Below, piece after piece: positions 25,901 to 40,900 of a DNA stretch of 64,000 bases (position 1 is the first letter of the stretch; every line of letters starts with the position of its first letter). The notes beneath the pieces are model-generated. The model searched no databases. It was not told where the DNA came from and was given only the letters and a program-made list of their open reading frames with translations. Source of the DNA: Lepeophtheirus salmonis (lineage: Eukaryota; Arthropoda; Copepoda; Siphonostomatoida; Caligidae); contig NC_052137.2 of the NCBI RefSeq assembly GCF_016086655.4, forward strand, positions 7,564,001 to 7,628,000, written 5' to 3'. Made by a program: the position numbers and the translations under genes.

Positions 25901-28900
25901 TTTTATAATTTGAAAACGGACTCACCTCAACACTATTTTAAGGTACATACACACACAGAAATACTCCTATTGAAAATCAATATTTTATTAGTATTAAATA
26001 CTACATGGTATAAGTTGAATTAATGAACACATGTTCAATACTTTTATATACAATATTAATTGAGATAAATAACGCTTTGAGTCTCCACGTCATAGGGAGG
26101 AGATAAAGAGGGCGAAGAAAATGGTTTTCCGGCGATCCTGCCTTTATTCTGGTTCTCTCCCGGAGGAGATGATGGGAGGTCATTGCAGTTATCCACTTTA
26201 TTATTAGGCTTTTTATAAAGTAGTCGGAACTTTCTGGTCTCTCCTAGATCCACATAGTGGCTTAGTATGACAAGGAAGAAGTAAATGTTGAGCACTGAAA
26301 AAGAATTAAAATGGCTATGTCAGTATGCATAATATGTAAAGCTATAAGCCAATAAGTCATGAATAAACTAAAATATATATAAATTAGTGGTGGTGGTACT
26401 TTCCGTAGCCTAGGTTAATATAAGTATAGATCGCTTGAGGGCGCTGATGTCTCTTATATGTGATAATAATAATTATTATCATTCAGGCAGTTGTATCATT
26501 TTGTCACAATACGGCGCCACTCTCTGTCGTGGCCCGAAGTTACACCCTGTGCAGTTTCGCCCCTATAAATATATAAAAACATAAATGTATCTTTCACATA
26601 TTATTTAAGGTCTTTCTTTACTTCAACTTGAAGTCCTTTGTAATTAATTATGAAATTATGCCATTTGAGTAATTAATGTGCATTAATTGTTGTTTCTTAT
26701 TATAATGAATTCGACCCATCTATTTTAAATTATATTAAAATTGAATTAAATGCACTCATTTTACATTACTGAATGCAAAAATGCATGACAAATGACTTCA
26801 ATTGGGTGGGGAGACCAATTTTGAATCTTAAATTATATGTGGAAGATACATTTAGCCTATAATATATGTATGAGGCGAAACTTCCCAGGGCGAAACTTCC
26901 CAGAGCGAAACTGCCCGGGCGTAACATCCTAGAAACTTTACAAAATTATAGAAATAAACAACGTTCATGCCAAGGACCGTCTACAAGATTATATATATAT
27001 GTTTTTTGGATTTTTTTTTTTTCAAAAATATCATCAGTTTGAGTTTTTTATAAGCTGCATAATTTCCCCATCCAGCCCTTCCCCCTGCGAACGCCCCTAA
27101 TGTCATATTGATAATATTGGATTGGTCTAAAAAGACCATCAGTTAGGTTTTGAGTAATTTTATGAGTCTTAGGTAGTGGTGTCGTAAACATACGGCCCAT
27201 TGGCCCCCAACTTTTGAGGAACTTTTAAAAGTTGCCGTAATATTTATATATATATTTTTTGTGTTGTCAAAAAATTTTAGACGTCATCATTTAGCGAATT
27301 TTTTTTTGACATTTATAAAAGAAAAAAAAAGATTATATTAAAAAATTGTCAAAAAAGTCCAACAACCACTACTCCAAAGAGATATCCTTGACACGCTCTC
27401 ATCCCCCTCTCCAAAAAAAAACCATGCGGCCACCCCTGATGACGTCAACGTTACATAATATAACCACCACCTGGAAACACATGCCAGGCCGGAGGTTCAA
27501 AATACTACGACTGGTCCTTATCGATCTAAGTTAGCAACTACGTCATTTTAGCTGTTTAAGTTGCAATCATGACCTCTTTCAATGAGGCAAGATCATAGAG
27601 ACAAAAATATAGGGTGATGATGTGAAAATGAAATTGACAACGTCAAAAAAAAAAGATTGTATTTGACGATTAACATATTCAAATTATATTAGTTATATAA
27701 GGGCTGTTTGATGTACAAGAATAGGCATTAGGGACCCTCTAGCTAATCAAAATCTGACAGGATATCAAATTTTAAATATTAAGAGGAAGTCAAATTTCTG
27801 TCAAAAAGTTCAAATTACTCCGTAGTATTATTTTCTAGAGAATTAAACTTTGCTTTGAGCTTGGGTATTTCATATTTAATAATGTTTTCAGTCATAATTA
27901 TCGGAAATCTTTTTGAGATTTGCCAGGATACTAGTGATGTATATCAGCAACAAAGGTCGAAATGGAAGTTTAGCAGTGTATATCATAATTATATGTCCTT
28001 ACCTCGACATCTCCAAAATTTAATAAGTATTTCAGGGGCATTCGTAAAAAATTTGTAAAAATTCGCTAGTTTTTTGTTTTTTTTAATTTCATAGCTTAAA
28101 TTTTTGGAATTTTTTTTTTAAATCAATAACTATTCACAAAAAATTTCAAAAATTCACTGCTGCTTATAAAAAATTAAATTTTTTTTTAAGAAAACTTCCA
28201 AAATTAAATTTCAAATGTTATTTTAATTTAATTATTCCAAAAAAATTAAATTTTTTGGATAAAAATTTCAAAAATCTATATTTATTCAAATTTCTTCGAA
28301 AAAAAATTTAAAATCTGTTGCATATATTTTTTTTAACGGAAATAAATCTTATTAAAAAAATTACAAGTATTTTCATGCAAAAAAATTTTAATCCTGACCA
28401 AAAAAATCTATTAAAAAATAAACAATACAAGAAGAAGATTCATATACCATCATTCCTCCGCCCGGAATTGTCTGAAAAGGTCATCGGGGAGCAGACTGGA
28501 GGTTTGGGAAACAATGATATAGAATGTTTTCCATGCATGGTATTTCAATCATCTTCTTATACTGTATGCTCATAGTGGTGACTAGGATCAATTCACAGCC
28601 ATTCATGTATTCTACAACATTGTACAAAGGAAAATTGTCAACCCCTCAAAATTTTCATAATAACGATGAGTAAATAATAAGGGTTTGCTATCTGTAATTA
28701 TTTTGTATTTATTTATATTTCTCTGTAACAAATCCTCAGTGTTATTTTATACGTACATATATGTTATCTCTTTCAGAATAAGAGAAATATGATAACATCT
28801 TCTGTAAATCAATAATCTTATTCAGGTTGCAATTGCAAGAAAAGTGCGATCTTTCATTGTCATATATATTAACGCTTTATATGTATATAAATATCTTACC

Positions 28901-31900
28901 TCCTATGGAAAGGAAAAATATTCCAGCCATCTTTTGAACAGGGGATCCACTCCTCTTGAGTCCCTCGTCACCTTGTTCTTTATGAAATAGGGCAATGCCC
29001 AAACTAAGAGAACCGAGTATGATTGCTTGAATTGAGAGCATGTAAGGAAGGAAAAACAGACGAATCTTCAATGTAATTATTATAAATAAAATTATAATCC
29101 CCAATATGAAAGCAAGTAATCTATATAATCAATACGTTTGAGTGATTAATATTAATCCTTCTAAATTATATTTATTTTATTTTTTTGGCAAACAATGAAC
29201 TTCATAATAATAACTAATAGGGTATGAGCAAAGTAAACAAATATACTAGCCGCAAGGGGGTGTAACAGTGTGGGATTACATTAAAAAAACGGTTCTTAAT
29301 TGAACAAAAAAACATTTAAGAAAAGTTTGAAGAGTTATACAAAATCAGGCTTGAAAGCGTTCTGCTATTTTGAAGTTCCATTCAATTATTTTTGTCTTCG
29401 TTCAGTGTTAATCGTTCAGCCATTATTTCTGTTCCACGTTCCAATCATAAAGTAGTAACATATTCACTGTACGACAGCAAATCGCGACTTACACTTTGAT
29501 TGTGTCCGGGAGGCGACGTTTGCGAGCTAGGTTTCCAGATTTTTGACATAATAATTTGTTGAATATTGGCTTTCATATGAGCTGCAACTGACTAAAATCG
29601 GTAGCGTCATTGTGGAGAAGGAGGGTAAAAGGCAAAGTATAGCCGATTTGAATCGTACCCAGTACAGCAAACAGACAAGAAAAACTGCACCGTGTACTAG
29701 TCGAGAAACTCAAAAAACCACAACTACCTCACCTATGTGGTCAATGAGGTTCTCCTGGTCAAACAGACTAAGTTCCCGGCCTCCGCAAATATTTTGCGAA
29801 TCGTGGCATCAGACAGGAAGAGGATGCCCACGTATTGGTTCCTGAAAGGCCTTAAAATCGGGCCCAATCAGTACCAAGATGTTTTCAAGGATATAGTCTT
29901 ACGCTGGGTGAATTACATCTACTCAGGAAACTATGTGTTCCGGGAGGACTATACTGTAGCCCTTGCAACATACGAAAGCAGAATTTATTATTTTTAGTGG
30001 TAAATTTGCTGACATTGACACCCAAATGATGAGCCTCGCCCCCATGATTCAGAATTATTGAACAGGTCAAGCTCATGTGTTCTACTTCAGGTAGAATACT
30101 AGAAGCTTTCATGTTCGATAAGAGCCTTCAAAAACTGTGCCTGTTCGTCTTTGTTTTATCACACCTTTAAATCATATTTTAAAAACTGAAAAAAATATAT
30201 AATCTTTGATTTCTTGAATTTTTTCTAAGTACCATTGGAACAGAACACTAAAGTCAGGTTTTTAAAGCTTGCGCTTTCGGCCTCGTATAGAGACTTTAAT
30301 TGATGCTGGAGGTGATTTTAATAAATAAAATAAATCAGAATCCATCTTGCTTTAAGAGTCTTTTTTTTTAATCTGATAAATCAGATAAAATCAGAGAGAA
30401 AATTGCGTTAGAAAAAAAAAATGATTTTCGTGGAACAAATTGCTTCCACACACTGCATTTTATAATAAAAACGTTATTAAATGCAATAGATTCAGTCAAA
30501 ATTGAAGCTGCCCCCTACAAAATCCCCCTTCCCGCGCCCCTGGGTACACTCAAAAACAAATATACACATATAAAACATAAAATATACAAAGACTACTTGC
30601 TTTCATATGAGATCCAAAAAGGAGTCCAAAGGAGGCAATGAGAAAGAATGAACAAGTTAGAGACTTTGTCATAGGATTGATAGTAGCTCGAAAAACGACA
30701 GTGTTTTCAATATTAGCAAAGTCTTCCAGAATGATCTCCGTGAGAAAATATGCGAGGATAGTTGCCATGACATAAAAAACGGCCAAGAGTCGAGTACCAC
30801 TCGGAAGAGAAATAACTCCAAAGAGAGAATTGACAAATAAACCCATCACCTGGCTTTACCTATAATAAATAATTCTTCTCTTTAACACACTCAATTTGAG
30901 ATTGTAGGCATTCAAATACATATACTGTTTCTTCATGCTGCTTTATTTGGGTAATTTTTCTTTTGGAGGATGATGAGACTCATCTTAGCAGGGGAATACT
31001 AAGATGTATAGGTATACATATTGGAGTCGGCTTTCTTCACCTGCGTCCCTTGCTTTAAAAAAGGAAAAACAAAAATCTGTACCTAATTATTTTAATCTTG
31101 CTTCAAGATAAAAAGGGAAAAAATAAATGCTTTCTACTTATCTCAAGAGCCATTGTTTATATTTAAAAAAAAAAAAAAAAAACAGAAATAAATAGCTACA
31201 GTCCAAAATATAATTTTAATTAAAAAAAAAAGAAGAAGATGTATGAAATGCTATAATTTTATAAAAATTAAACAATTATTGTTTTATTAACAAATGTGCA
31301 CGTCAACACAAAAACAAGCTTGGACGATTTTTCTCAAAAATACAGAATCTATTTACGTTTATGTTAGTGAACTCTGTAAAAAAGAAACCCCCAAAAAGCA
31401 TATTTTATTTAATGGTAAACAGTTTAATGATCATAATAATTACGTCATTTAAATTTTCTATCATATTTTTAACAATTCTATCCATTTTGCACTCAAAATA
31501 TCCATTGAAATGCTAGAAATACTTGTATTGAACATGGAGAATAAATCAATCATTTTATAAATTATCTTAACAACACAAGTTTGGGGTTTCAACAAAATAT
31601 AATTTATTATTTTAATACCAGGTGGTCCATTGAAATTTGAACACTTACTAATTCAATAATTAATGTGGGTTGAATTATTTAAATTAATTTATATTTAGAT
31701 ATATTAAAGCATAAACAATTAGTTACAAAATAAATCAAACTTGAGCTCTCTGGCTTACGTACAAATTAAGAAAATGACACTTGAACAAAGATCAAAGAAT
31801 TTCCAACCGTGCACTCCAAATAGTTCAGTGTCTTCATGACCACCATCTACGCCGTCAGCAAGTTCGAAACGTTGGAGAAGAAGAAGGGATAAAGAAATCA

Positions 31901-34900
31901 GTCAAGGTCAATCCCCTCAAGTTCATGAGGCCCATGCAAGAGATCTCGGGGGTTCACACCTGACTGTTCAGAGAGCTATCAAAAAGTGGGTGGAAAGAGC
32001 CTTGTGAGGGGGGAGAGGCTACTTTTGACACCAGCAATGACGGAATCCCATCTCCTACGTTGTAGGACTCTTTTGTATGTATCTTTTGAGTTCTTTTGAC
32101 ACTTTTGGTCCCCTTACAGCCCGGATGCCAAGCAGTGTCAGTTATCCAAAGCCGAGTCCCTGAAAGCCACTATCAGCCAGCACTTGGACGCCATGACAGA
32201 GGACTACATCTACAGTGGAAGCCATCATTGCCGATAAGGGTGGCTACATTAATGTTTTTTTGTGTTTTTTTTCTATGCGTTTGTTCTCATATTGAAAAAA
32301 GAAGAATCCAAGAAATTGAAAGGAAAAAGTATGCAAAAACTTTTTTTAAGCAAAACAGTTAATTAAATTCACTAAACCTCTTTTAAAAAATGACTAATAA
32401 ACGAAAAATTCCAAAACAAGGCCTTATCAACATAAATAAAGAACTACATATATTCTGTTTTATTGTTTCAGGAGTATACTAAAAATTATTGGCGATAAAA
32501 TGTAGATTTAAAGAAATAAGAAGCAGTTAATAGAAGCATATAATACCCCAGTTCACTAACAAAGGGTTAACGTCATTAAGTAAAGAGTATTATGTGTAGA
32601 TATTTCATTACTCAACTCAGTTTATCAAGATTTATAAAAATACAAGTATAGACCATCAAGTAATCGGTCTTCCTAAAACTTTCAATTTGATGTATCGTAC
32701 CGACTGATGGGCAAGACAGGCAGATTTTGACAAAACACGGAACCAATTATAGTCTATAACGTCACTATTCCTAAACTTTTCCATTTGATGTATTTTACTG
32801 ACAGCTGGACAAGAAAGACAGATTTTAACAAAACACGAAACCAATCATAGTCTATGACGTCACTATAAAAGAGCATGGTTGAAGTTAATCAGTCGTACAC
32901 GCGTTATGGTATAACCTTGTATTTCTATTAACCTTGGCAGATATTGTAAATGCAATTATCCGCACTTTTGAGACAAATCACTTTTGTTCCTCTTTTGACT
33001 TTGCATAGAAGTGTATGGTAATAGGGAGGCCAATGCAGTTTACTGGCTCAGCAAGGACTCTCTTATGGCAGTCGTGAAGGCCACATGGACAAAATAGGCA
33101 TTGTGCACGCTAGCTGCATGTTAGCGATGATGCATCTCTGTTATGTTGTTTCGATCAAGGGCAAGCTTACGTAATATGAATGAGATATTCGTCAATTGTA
33201 GGACTATATTAAACATGTTAAAAATATATATACGTATTCTTATACAAAAAAATTTCGAACATTATTTCTGGACGGCTTTATATATCTGGATTATTTTCTT
33301 CAAGGAATCACCTTTTATTTCTTGTTATAAATAATTCTGATCAATCCTTTGGAAGGGACAAAAACTACACTGAAAGATCATGGCAAAAGTTATTGGTTCC
33401 AACAATCTGGGCATCCTCAAAGGGGGGATAGAGGGGTTTACCCTTCTCTCCAAATGAAGAAATTTTATAAAAATTATCGGTCTGGAAAACAAGTGATAAA
33501 AAATATTTATGCAAGGATTTATTTTTCTAAAAAAAAAGCAATTCGATGAAATTATGCTGTGGAGAAATTTTTCACGAAAAATTCAAAACCAAGCCACAAA
33601 AATAAAGTATTTAATCCTATGGACCCCCTGATAATAAAACAATCTTGCAATAGATTTTATTTTAAAAGCATTCCTAAAGTCTTATAAATCAAATTACAAT
33701 GTTATCTTTTGGTACAGTGATTCTCAACAGGGGTTCTGCGGTACAAGTCCGAAGTGTATTTCATACGTACTGCGAAAATTATATTTAGTCTAATATTAAT
33801 ATTATAAAGATCAATTATAATCTGCTGTGACGAGGGAGGAGGGGGAAGAAATAAACAAAGATATTTGTAAGAATTACTCTCATGTTGATCCTCAATTCTG
33901 ACTTAGATCTATAACTCTGCAAGAAATCCTCAGGGTTACTCTGTGTCTTTTATGAGCACACACGAACGTTCAAACAGGTTTTGAATATAATTGAATCTAT
34001 TTAGGAACCGATGTTCACTAGTCAGGAATTAAATAACTATGACAACTGATAAAGAAAGGAAAATTCAGATTACCAATTCTAAAAAAAACGGGAGGGCTAA
34101 AAAATACATACGCTTTAAAATTGCTGTAAATTTGATTCAAATGACCGATTTCAGTGTTCCCTGTTTTGATCTTTATTCAGATTACGGGCGCGCTAAGTTT
34201 CAATCCCTTGACATAATTATAGAGTTTTATAGAATTCATTAAAAATGAATGGCGACTCCTCGAGCCGAGCTTTCCTTCTTACACTCTCCAGGTTTTTTAA
34301 TGTCTGTCACAGGTCCTCCGAAATACGGAGGTTCTCAGTACTTATGTTTTTTTTTAAATTAAAGCCAGTATTTCATTAGTATTTATCTATACATCTCATT
34401 TTTGATAACACCCAGAAAAACTGTTCAGGATCGTGCAGCTTTAGTTTATTATTCCTAGGCATATAGACATAGGATCAGAAGAAAATTATTTGTCCATGAA
34501 ATATTTGGCCAAAATATTTATTTGTAAAGGAAATTAATAATAGGTTGGGAAAAAGTCATTTAGTATTTTTGGCTTTATTTCAATGTTATAAGAATTGTTA
34601 GCAAGCTAAATATGCCCCGTTCTGTTTAATAACTGGTTGCTCGTGGACACCCTTGTTCCAATTGGCAAAACACTCAGACAACCTATTTTCACAGGCCCCT
34701 AGTCAGCTCAATTTTGTACCCCCAAGTGCGTTCGTCACAGACAGGAACAGGTGGTAGTCACTTGATACCAGGTCTGAGCTGTAGGGTGGATATATAACAA
34801 CTTCCCATCCGATCTCTTGGAGCTTCTGGCACGTCATCAAAGATGTGTGTGGCCTGGTGTTGTCTGGTTGTCTCCTATTCAACAATGATGGGCGCTTTTT

Positions 34901-37900
34901 TTCCATCACCAGCTTCGAGTATCCAACCCGTATACATCGCAAATTTTATTGGTCGCATTTGATGCGTTTTTTCCAGGAAGGTAGTTAAATTTTTCAAATA
35001 TGGCGAATTTCTTCCTTTGAGACCTCCATACTCGACGCACAGTAATTCACGACTGAACGGGCAAAGCGGAAAAATCTTTAAAATCGTTTGTAGTATACAA
35101 TCACACCTTTACAACACTTTATTGTATGATCCAATGTTATTAATAATGAAGAAGATATATTTAGTTTTATACAAATCATATATTTTATTTAAGGAATTTT
35201 TTTTTTCTTGCCAATACAATATTATGCAGTTGCCTTTTGTAAGTGCAGAAATGATGTTTCTTTAGTATATGTATGCATTTTAAGTGATCTCTTATATTGT
35301 AAGTCAAATATACGTATATATATTCAAAGGAAAAGTGCATTGAAAAATATAAAGTTTAAATTATTATCCTTCTTTAATGTGATCTAAGTGATATCGAGTG
35401 ACGGAGTGGTAGAAAGGCCACAAGTTGTATGAACTAGCGCAATGACTATTATAAATGGTTGTTCTAAATTAGTGAAACACTTAAATTATCATAAAACATT
35501 ACTAAATTGTATAGTTAGACGATATAAACAATAATATAATTAGGCCTAGTAAAAATAAATTTATTATTTCTCAACGAATGCTTAAATCCTTGACAATCAA
35601 AAAGTGCATACATGACGCTCAGACTCGACGATTTCCATTATTTATCGCACATTTTCGACAAATAGCCTTCCATAGCGTGGTGCATCTTTACCATCAAAAT
35701 TACTGGAAAGGAATGGATGTAACCAAAATAATATTTGATTGGCTGTTACAGTATCACGACCATAAACACTATCCACATTTTCAGCCACCTGGCATACGTT
35801 TTCACCTTTATCAATAAACTGTAACATACGGCATATTTTCCCTTTGCTGGTGTCCATCTTTAACAACTTCTCAAATAATACTGAGTCAAATAATCACAAA
35901 ATTGCTTCAGATTTTTTTTTATTACGAAATATTATCCTAATATCATCCAGTGTAAACGGATAGCATTTTTACAACGCGAGATACACATAATTAAAGCCAT
36001 CTACTGGAAAATTATTTATTTATTTTTACAACAATTATTATATAGTAAATATTTAACAGTTGAACATATAAAGTTTCATTCGAAAGACTCCTCATTTGAC
36101 CAGGCACAAAACATCTGGACAGCATTGATACAGATAGCACGCATCATGTCCGCAGGGATCTACCTCCATGCAGCCATAGGTGACGCCATTGGTATTTTCT
36201 TGAGATAGAATTGACCTTTCTCTCTGCCCCTCCTACATTACAAAGTCTAAGTGGATTACAGATGACAGATGGAGTCAGATGAGAAAGGAGGTCATTCATG
36301 CACGCTTACTTTCAAGGTCTATTCTTTCGATATTATTATCGTTATTCAATTGAATTTTTTGTTTTTTTGTGTGCGGAATTGTTTTGTATTTTGTCTTGCA
36401 ACCAAAATATAAATCACTTGTAAATGAGTTTTTCCCGCCTTGCTTTTTGAAATAAACAAAGATTCTATAAGGATAGATATCGATATTTGTTACTTCTTTA
36501 TACTTTTCGAGTAAAAATATAAGACAAAAATGTCGTTAAGGCCAATTTACTTGCAATTATAGGCCCCTTTGCATAATTTTTGTACGGGGTGGGGCTATAA
36601 GACTTGTTTTTTTTTTTAAATAAGCACAGATATAGTGTATTTTTCTTTCGGGCGTTTTAATTAATTCTCATAAGTTGACTCCTCTATGATTTAATTGAAG
36701 TTAAAAAAGGTGTTACATAGAACATGATTTTATAATCATTTATATCAAACAAAGACTTGTGTTAAAAACCTGTGTCATTTCATACTTATTCATTGATAGA
36801 ATTGTCAATTCAATGTATATAATAATTTAATAGCTATTCCCTTAATTATAAGGAAAGGTTGGTAACAATAGAAATACAAAAGACTAACTAATTTTTCCTT
36901 TCCCTTTTGACAATCGAGATTGAGAGTGGATAAAAAACCTTGTCGTATTAGATGGTATTGAGCAGAATGTTTCACTAATTAAGAACAGCCCTGAATAGGG
37001 TGGAAAAACTTGGAAGTGTGCAAAATTAAAAAAATTATTGAAACTTTATGACAAAAGGTTTTTAAAAATCAATTGAAGATCGGAAGAAGATGTAAAGCTG
37101 ATTTTTATTGAAATTTTATGACAAAAGGTCTTTTTAAAAAAAAATGAAGATCGGAAGACGATCTAAAGTTAATTTTCTATATCAAATAAAAGATTCAAAG
37201 ATTTCATATTTGAAAAAAATATTATGCTAAAGTTTAGACATGACTTTCTTCACAGTAAATATCCTGCCACTCCAACGCTGGCGATATTCAAAACATGTGA
37301 TTATAAATATTTTTATGTCCCTGAAGATACACAATAGGAACGTCCACAAGATTACAATTTGGGGGCTTGGTTTTTAGAAAAAAATTGAAAAATTAATTTT
37401 TTTTGAAAAAAATTTGTAGCATTCAATTTTTAGAAAAAAAATTTAAATATTAAATTATTAAGAAAAAATTTCAAAAATCCACAGTTATTCACAAAAAATA
37501 ATAAAATTTCTAAAATTCAAAGCTTTACTCAAAAAATTTAATTTTTTGAATATAAATTTCAAATATTAAATTTTGTTGTAAAAAAATTCAAAAATTAAAT
37601 TTCAAACATTACTAAATTTTTTGGAAAAAAATTAATATTTTTTTTCTAAAACAATTCAATTAATTTTAAATTTTTTGAAAGGAAAAACTAAATATTAAAT
37701 TTTTTGGAGAAAAGTTTCAACAATCCAGAGCTATTCACAAAAAATTAGAAAAATTAAATATTTTGGAAAAAAAAATTTAATTAAATTTTCAAGTAAACAT
37801 TCCTTAATTTGGTATTTAAATTTACAATCAAATGTTTTTATAATAATTAAATAATATTGTCTTTTTTTAGATTTGATATTGTTCAAGAACCAAAGTACGG

Positions 37901-40900
37901 TAGACTCGAACGACTTAAAAACAATGGTCGTTGGGTCTCTACCAAGCGTTTCTTTTCTCGTCACTTGGAGAAAGGAAAGCTTCGATATGTACATACTCGA
38001 GGAGGAATGGGGCCTGGAAGGCCCTCAAGAGATTCATTCACTTTTTCAACAGCCATAGGTCAGGACTTAGATGCAGCCGATTCTAAAGAAAAATCCATCC
38101 ACGTCTTTAAAATAGAATTTATTTCCCTCCAAGTCCGTGTAATTCGTAACATTCCGGTTAAATTACTAAATGTAAGGGAAACTGTACTTACGGATACACA
38201 TCTACTATTTCAAACATATCCCGAGACTTCAGAGGATTCGGATCTCATATACACCATTATTGACCTTCCAAAGTATGGAACTCTACTCTCCAATAATGAT
38301 AAAAACATACTAAAGCCTGGCTCAAATTTTACTCAAGTTGAACTCCTTTCTGGACATTTAAAGTATCGATTAAACAATCGTGCTTTCAAAGAAGTGAACG
38401 ATTCATTTACATTTGACGTGCGTCATGTTTCTGTTGAAGGGAGTCGATCAGATATACAAGTCTTTGAAATTTACCATGTTCCTGGTGATTCGGAGGTGGA
38501 AATCACTCTTGAAAGACTCGAGGTGGAGGAAGGCGGGAAAAAAACGATAACACAAAAGTATTTGAACATTGTTGCTTCGGATATTCGACATTTTGTATTT
38601 AATATCACAAAGGCTCCTAGACATGGGCAGTTGGACGTTCTCTCTGCCAATAAACTTGACGTTCTTAGGTGGGTATATATTATCTGAATATCATTTACCT
38701 ATACATTTTGTTTTATACTAAATTTTTTTATAGATCGAATGCCACATTCTTTACATCTGAGGAAATTAAAGATGATCGAATTGTCTACAAACACGACGAT
38801 TCTGAGTCTAGAAGAGACACCTTTCATTTTCTGGTTATGAGTAGTTCCCGTTCACGTCACGACTTTCAATATCTTGCAGTCTTTCACATTCATATTGTCC
38901 TTCGAAATGATCAAACCCCTACACGAGTAGTTGATAAAGTATTCCAAGTGGTTGACGGTGGCTCTAAATTGCTTACAGAAAGAGATCTCCTCTTTGTCGA
39001 CCATGACATCGACTCTCGCCCACAAGATATAAAATATACCCACACGGCTATTCCAAATGGAAATCTTGTGTCTGTTGATAATCCATCCAAACCAGTCTTT
39101 CAATTTTCTCAGAAAGATCTTCATGATAGAAAAATTATGTTCAAACATCTTGGAGCTCCCTTTGGAAGAATTATGCTCTGGGTAAGTGATGGACTTTTCT
39201 TTGTGTCTACGGAGCTAAAAGTGCGAGCCTCACCACCTTTTGTCAAAGTCTTAAACAATACAGGACTTGTGGTACAAGAAAGGGATGCTGCATTTATTTC
39301 GAGTGCAAATTTAAGTGTAGAAACGAATTTAAATGCATTCGGTCCTTCCATTCGCTTTCGTATCACTTCCCCTCCAAGTCACGGAAATCTATTGAAAGAC
39401 GATGTTATGGTATCCGTCTTCACTGAAGACGATATTGTTAAACGACGTGTTGAATATCGAAATTCCCCGGGAACAGCCTATAAAGATTTTTTCAAGTTTA
39501 TTGTCGAAGTAGGAAACGATGAGGATCGAGAGCCTTTTATAAATGAAAAGGAAGGAACATTTGAATTTCATATCTATCCAGAGAGCTACTGGGATCCCCT
39601 GGAAATATCATCCAATAAATCTCTTCTAGTTGAAGAATCAACCTCCATCGCTATCACAAGAAAGGATCTCCGTGTATCCCAAGGTGATTTGCCATCCTCA
39701 GATATAATTTACAAGGTAATCACTCATCCTAAGTATGGATATCTTGAACTCGATCCTATATACGAGGAGCATATGGATTCAAATGTAAAAGTGAATTCAT
39801 TTACTCAACAATTAATTGATGAGGGTCATTTGCATTACATTCAAAGTGTGTCTAACCAAAGTGATGATTCATTCAGATTTGAAGTAACTAATGGGATTAG
39901 TACATTGAGGGATTTGCTTTTCCATTTCACTATAGTACCTACAAATTTGTATATTGAAACAAGGAATTTGGTTGTGACTGAAGGATCCAAGATCCCAATC
40001 TCCCCTGAAAATTTACATGTTTTAACATCCTACTATGAAGATAAAATTAAGGATTACTTAATTGTAGATCCTCCAAAAAGGGGTAGACTCGAGTCTTTGG
40101 ATGCACGAAAGGATTTAGTAACGCTTTTTTTCAGTGGAAGACCTTCAAAAGAAAAATATTTGGGTAAGAGTAACCTACCAATCCTGATTTATAAATATTC
40201 ATTTATATATACCTTCCTTTCAGTATATTCACGATGGAAGTGAAGGCCTAACGGATACATTTTCTTTAGTAGCAAATTTAGGATCAAAAACGTCCAAACC
40301 AACTACAATGAGGGTTAAAGTCATTCCAGTCAATGATAAAACTCCTCTCATTGTGAATAACACGGGTCTTAAAATTTGGGCAGGAGCCCAAAACATTCCT
40401 TTGACGACAACAAACTTAGGTTTGAATCTCAAAATTACATTTATTTTAACTTAATAAAATATCCTTCAATATTCCGTCCTTTAGGCGCCATTGATGAGGA
40501 CTCTGTTGAAGAGGATGTTGTTTTTGAAACGTCTGGTCTTAGTTCGGCCTTCATTACTCTTGAAAATAAAAAAGAAAGTCAAACACCTAAAAGAGTGCGG
40601 AAATTTAGTCAGGCAGATATTAAGAATGGTCATGTTCTCTTTACACATACGGGTAATTTCTTTAATAACACAAGCGAACATTTAGGGAGGGGCAGTTTTG
40701 TAGAAATGAATTCAAGACAATAATTGAATATATCTTTGAGGGCAGAATCTAAAACTGAAGTCATTTTTTACCCTTAAAACAATCCCTAAATTATAAGTAG
40801 GACTAATAAAACTTATGTAAAAATGTTTTGACAATTAAAAAATGTTTTTATTGATTCTGTATTTGGTTCTAACTCCGATACATTTCCATTTTTAGGCTGA

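Larger units (their letters stand above)
21830..37870. other. Intron, 16 kb, hosting a nested gene
   Basis: Phase-2 intron of the proteoglycan gene. It holds the antisense four-helix gene, six transposon remnants, three minisatellite-type elements and several repeats. Both flanking exons join cleanly (NIR|FDIVQEP), so no coding exon is required in between. Confidence 0.85.

Noticed and set aside
40125..40144. A cryptic micro-intron gtaacgctttttttcag (40118-40134) to explain the frame change
   Set aside because: Seventeen bases is too short for splicing, and its removal does not restore the required frame; a one-base indel does.
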